Origin: an uncultured Campylobacter sp.
Lineage (GTDB): Bacteria; Campylobacterota; Campylobacteria; Campylobacterales; Campylobacteraceae
Reading direction: 5' to 3'
DNA: 5,750 nucleotides
Assembly (NCBI RefSeq): GCF_938045595.1
Contig: NZ_CALIBB010000079.1
Span: 1-5,750, forward strand
The position numbers and the translations under genes were made by a program. The notes beneath the pieces were generated by a model. The model worked only from the letters and a program-made list of their open reading frames with translations, was not told the origin of the DNA and ran no database searches. This document shows positions 5,013 to 5,750 of this stretch, in pieces (position 1 is the stretch's first letter; every line of letters begins with the position of its first letter).

Positions 5013-5742
5013 AAAAATAACAATAAAGGCATTTAAGTATAATCCGCTAAGCAAAATTTCAAAGCCGCACTTCGCTACTTACGAGCTCGAAGAGACCGAC
5101 GGAATGACGCTGTTTATCGCGCTTAACGTGATTCGTGAGAGATTTGATCCCGAGCTAAGCTTCGACTTCGTTTGTCGCGCGGGTATCTGCGGTAGCTGTG
5201 GTATGCTCGTAAACGGCAAGCCGCAGCTTGCGTGCCGCACGCTTACCAAGGACTATCCGGATGGCGTGATCGAGCTTATGCCTCTTCCGGTTTTCAAGCT
5301 GCTAAAAGACCTCAGCGTCGATACGGGCAACTGGATGAACGCGATGAGCAAACGCGTAGAGAGTTGGATCCATACCGACCACGATACCGATATCTCCAAG
5401 CTTGAGGAGAAGGTCGAACCGGAGGTCGCACAGGAGGTTTTCGAGCTGGATCGCTGCATCGAGTGCGGCATCTGCGTGGCGAGCTGCGGTACCGCGATAA
5501 TGCGAAAGGATTTCATCGGCGCCGTCGGTATCAACCGCATAGCGCGCTTTCAGATCGATGCGCTGGATAAACGCAGCGACGAGGATTTTTACGAACTAAT
5601 CGGCGATGATGACGGAGTATTCGGCTGTATGACGCTGCTAGGCTGCGAGGACAACTGTCCTAAGCACCTTCCGCTTCAAAGTAAAATCGCATATGTTCGC
5701 CGCAAGCTTGCCGCTCAGGGCAAATGCGGCTGCGGCAAATAA
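5005..5742 (+). CDS. frdB: Fumarate reductase iron-sulfur subunit
   Basis: FrdB carries electrons from the FrdC hemes to the FrdA flavin. All eleven cluster cysteines are present and fall at Wolinella numbers: C57, C62, C65 and C77 for the [2Fe-2S] cluster in the plant-ferredoxin-like N-terminal half; C151, C154, C157 and C218 for [4Fe-4S]; and C161, C208 and C214 for [3Fe-4S]. The segment C-x-x-C-G-x-C-x-x-x-C-G (151-162) and the later C-x(5)-C-x(3)-C-P (208-219) are typical. The start codon overlaps the end of frdA by eight bases, which suggests translational coupling; AGCAGG (4991-4996) is the likely ribosome site. The 245-residue length is close to family size. The last residues G-K-C-G-C-G-K add two cysteines (C241, C243) outside the known ligands. 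The gene is complete, and only eight bases follow its stop, so any terminator lies outside the window. Confidence 0.97.
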   Translation: MSRKITIKAFKYNPLSKISKPHFATYELEETDGMTLFIALNVIRERFDPELSFDFVCRAGICGSCGMLVNGKPQLACRTLTKDYPDGVIELMPLPVFKLLKDLSVDTGNWMNAMSKRVESWIHTDHDTDISKLEEKVEPEVAQEVFELDRCIECGICVASCGTAIMRKDFIGAVGINRIARFQIDALDKRSDEDFYELIGDDDGVFGCMTLLGCEDNCPKHLPLQSKIAYVRRKLAAQGKCGCGK

Positions 5743-5750
5743 AATTTAAG

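Overview
This window looks like chromosomal DNA of a Campylobacter-type member of the Campylobacterota. The clearest sign is the fumarate reductase operon in the order frdC-frdA-frdB. It has a single di-heme cytochrome b membrane subunit, and its flavin, active-site and Fe-S residues fall at the same numbers as in Wolinella succinogenes. AAATTT-rich spacers and AAAGGA/AAGGAG ribosome sites agree. The G+C content looks too high for C. jejuni and would fit the oral group (C. gracilis, C. rectus, C. showae, C. curvus). The species call is inference.

Layout, all genes on the + strand. (1) Positions 2-166 hold the 3' end of a gene, probably a Y-family translesion DNA polymerase. (2) Positions 186-731 hold a 181-residue unassigned protein whose C-terminal third resembles TorD-type chaperones; it follows the first gene after 19 bases. 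(3) Positions 732-1386 hold about 655 bases without a convincing gene. This stretch is G+C-rich and very poor in A on the + strand. It is bounded by a 15-base exact direct repeat and carries hairpins and imperfect end-inverted repeats. (4) Positions 1387-2205 hold lgt, prolipoprotein diacylglyceryl transferase, starting at TTG. (5) Positions 2206-2299 form an AT-rich promoter region with two TATAAT boxes. (6) Positions 2300-5742 hold frdC, frdA and frdB, tightly spaced and very likely co-transcribed.

The frd genes together encode membrane-bound menaquinol:fumarate reductase. FrdC takes electrons from menaquinol through two b hemes. FrdB relays them through [3Fe-4S], [4Fe-4S] and [2Fe-2S] clusters. 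FrdA reduces fumarate to succinate at a covalently bound FAD facing the cytoplasm. Lgt is an independent housekeeping step in lipoprotein maturation.

Most of the window is ordinary. The points worth a second look are the bounded, oddly composed segment between the unassigned gene and lgt; a FrdC that has valine where the Wolinella enzyme has its E-pathway glutamate; and a roughly 14-residue charged insertion in FrdA. I found no evidence of a new defence system, mobile element with a transposase, CRISPR array, tRNA or rRNA.
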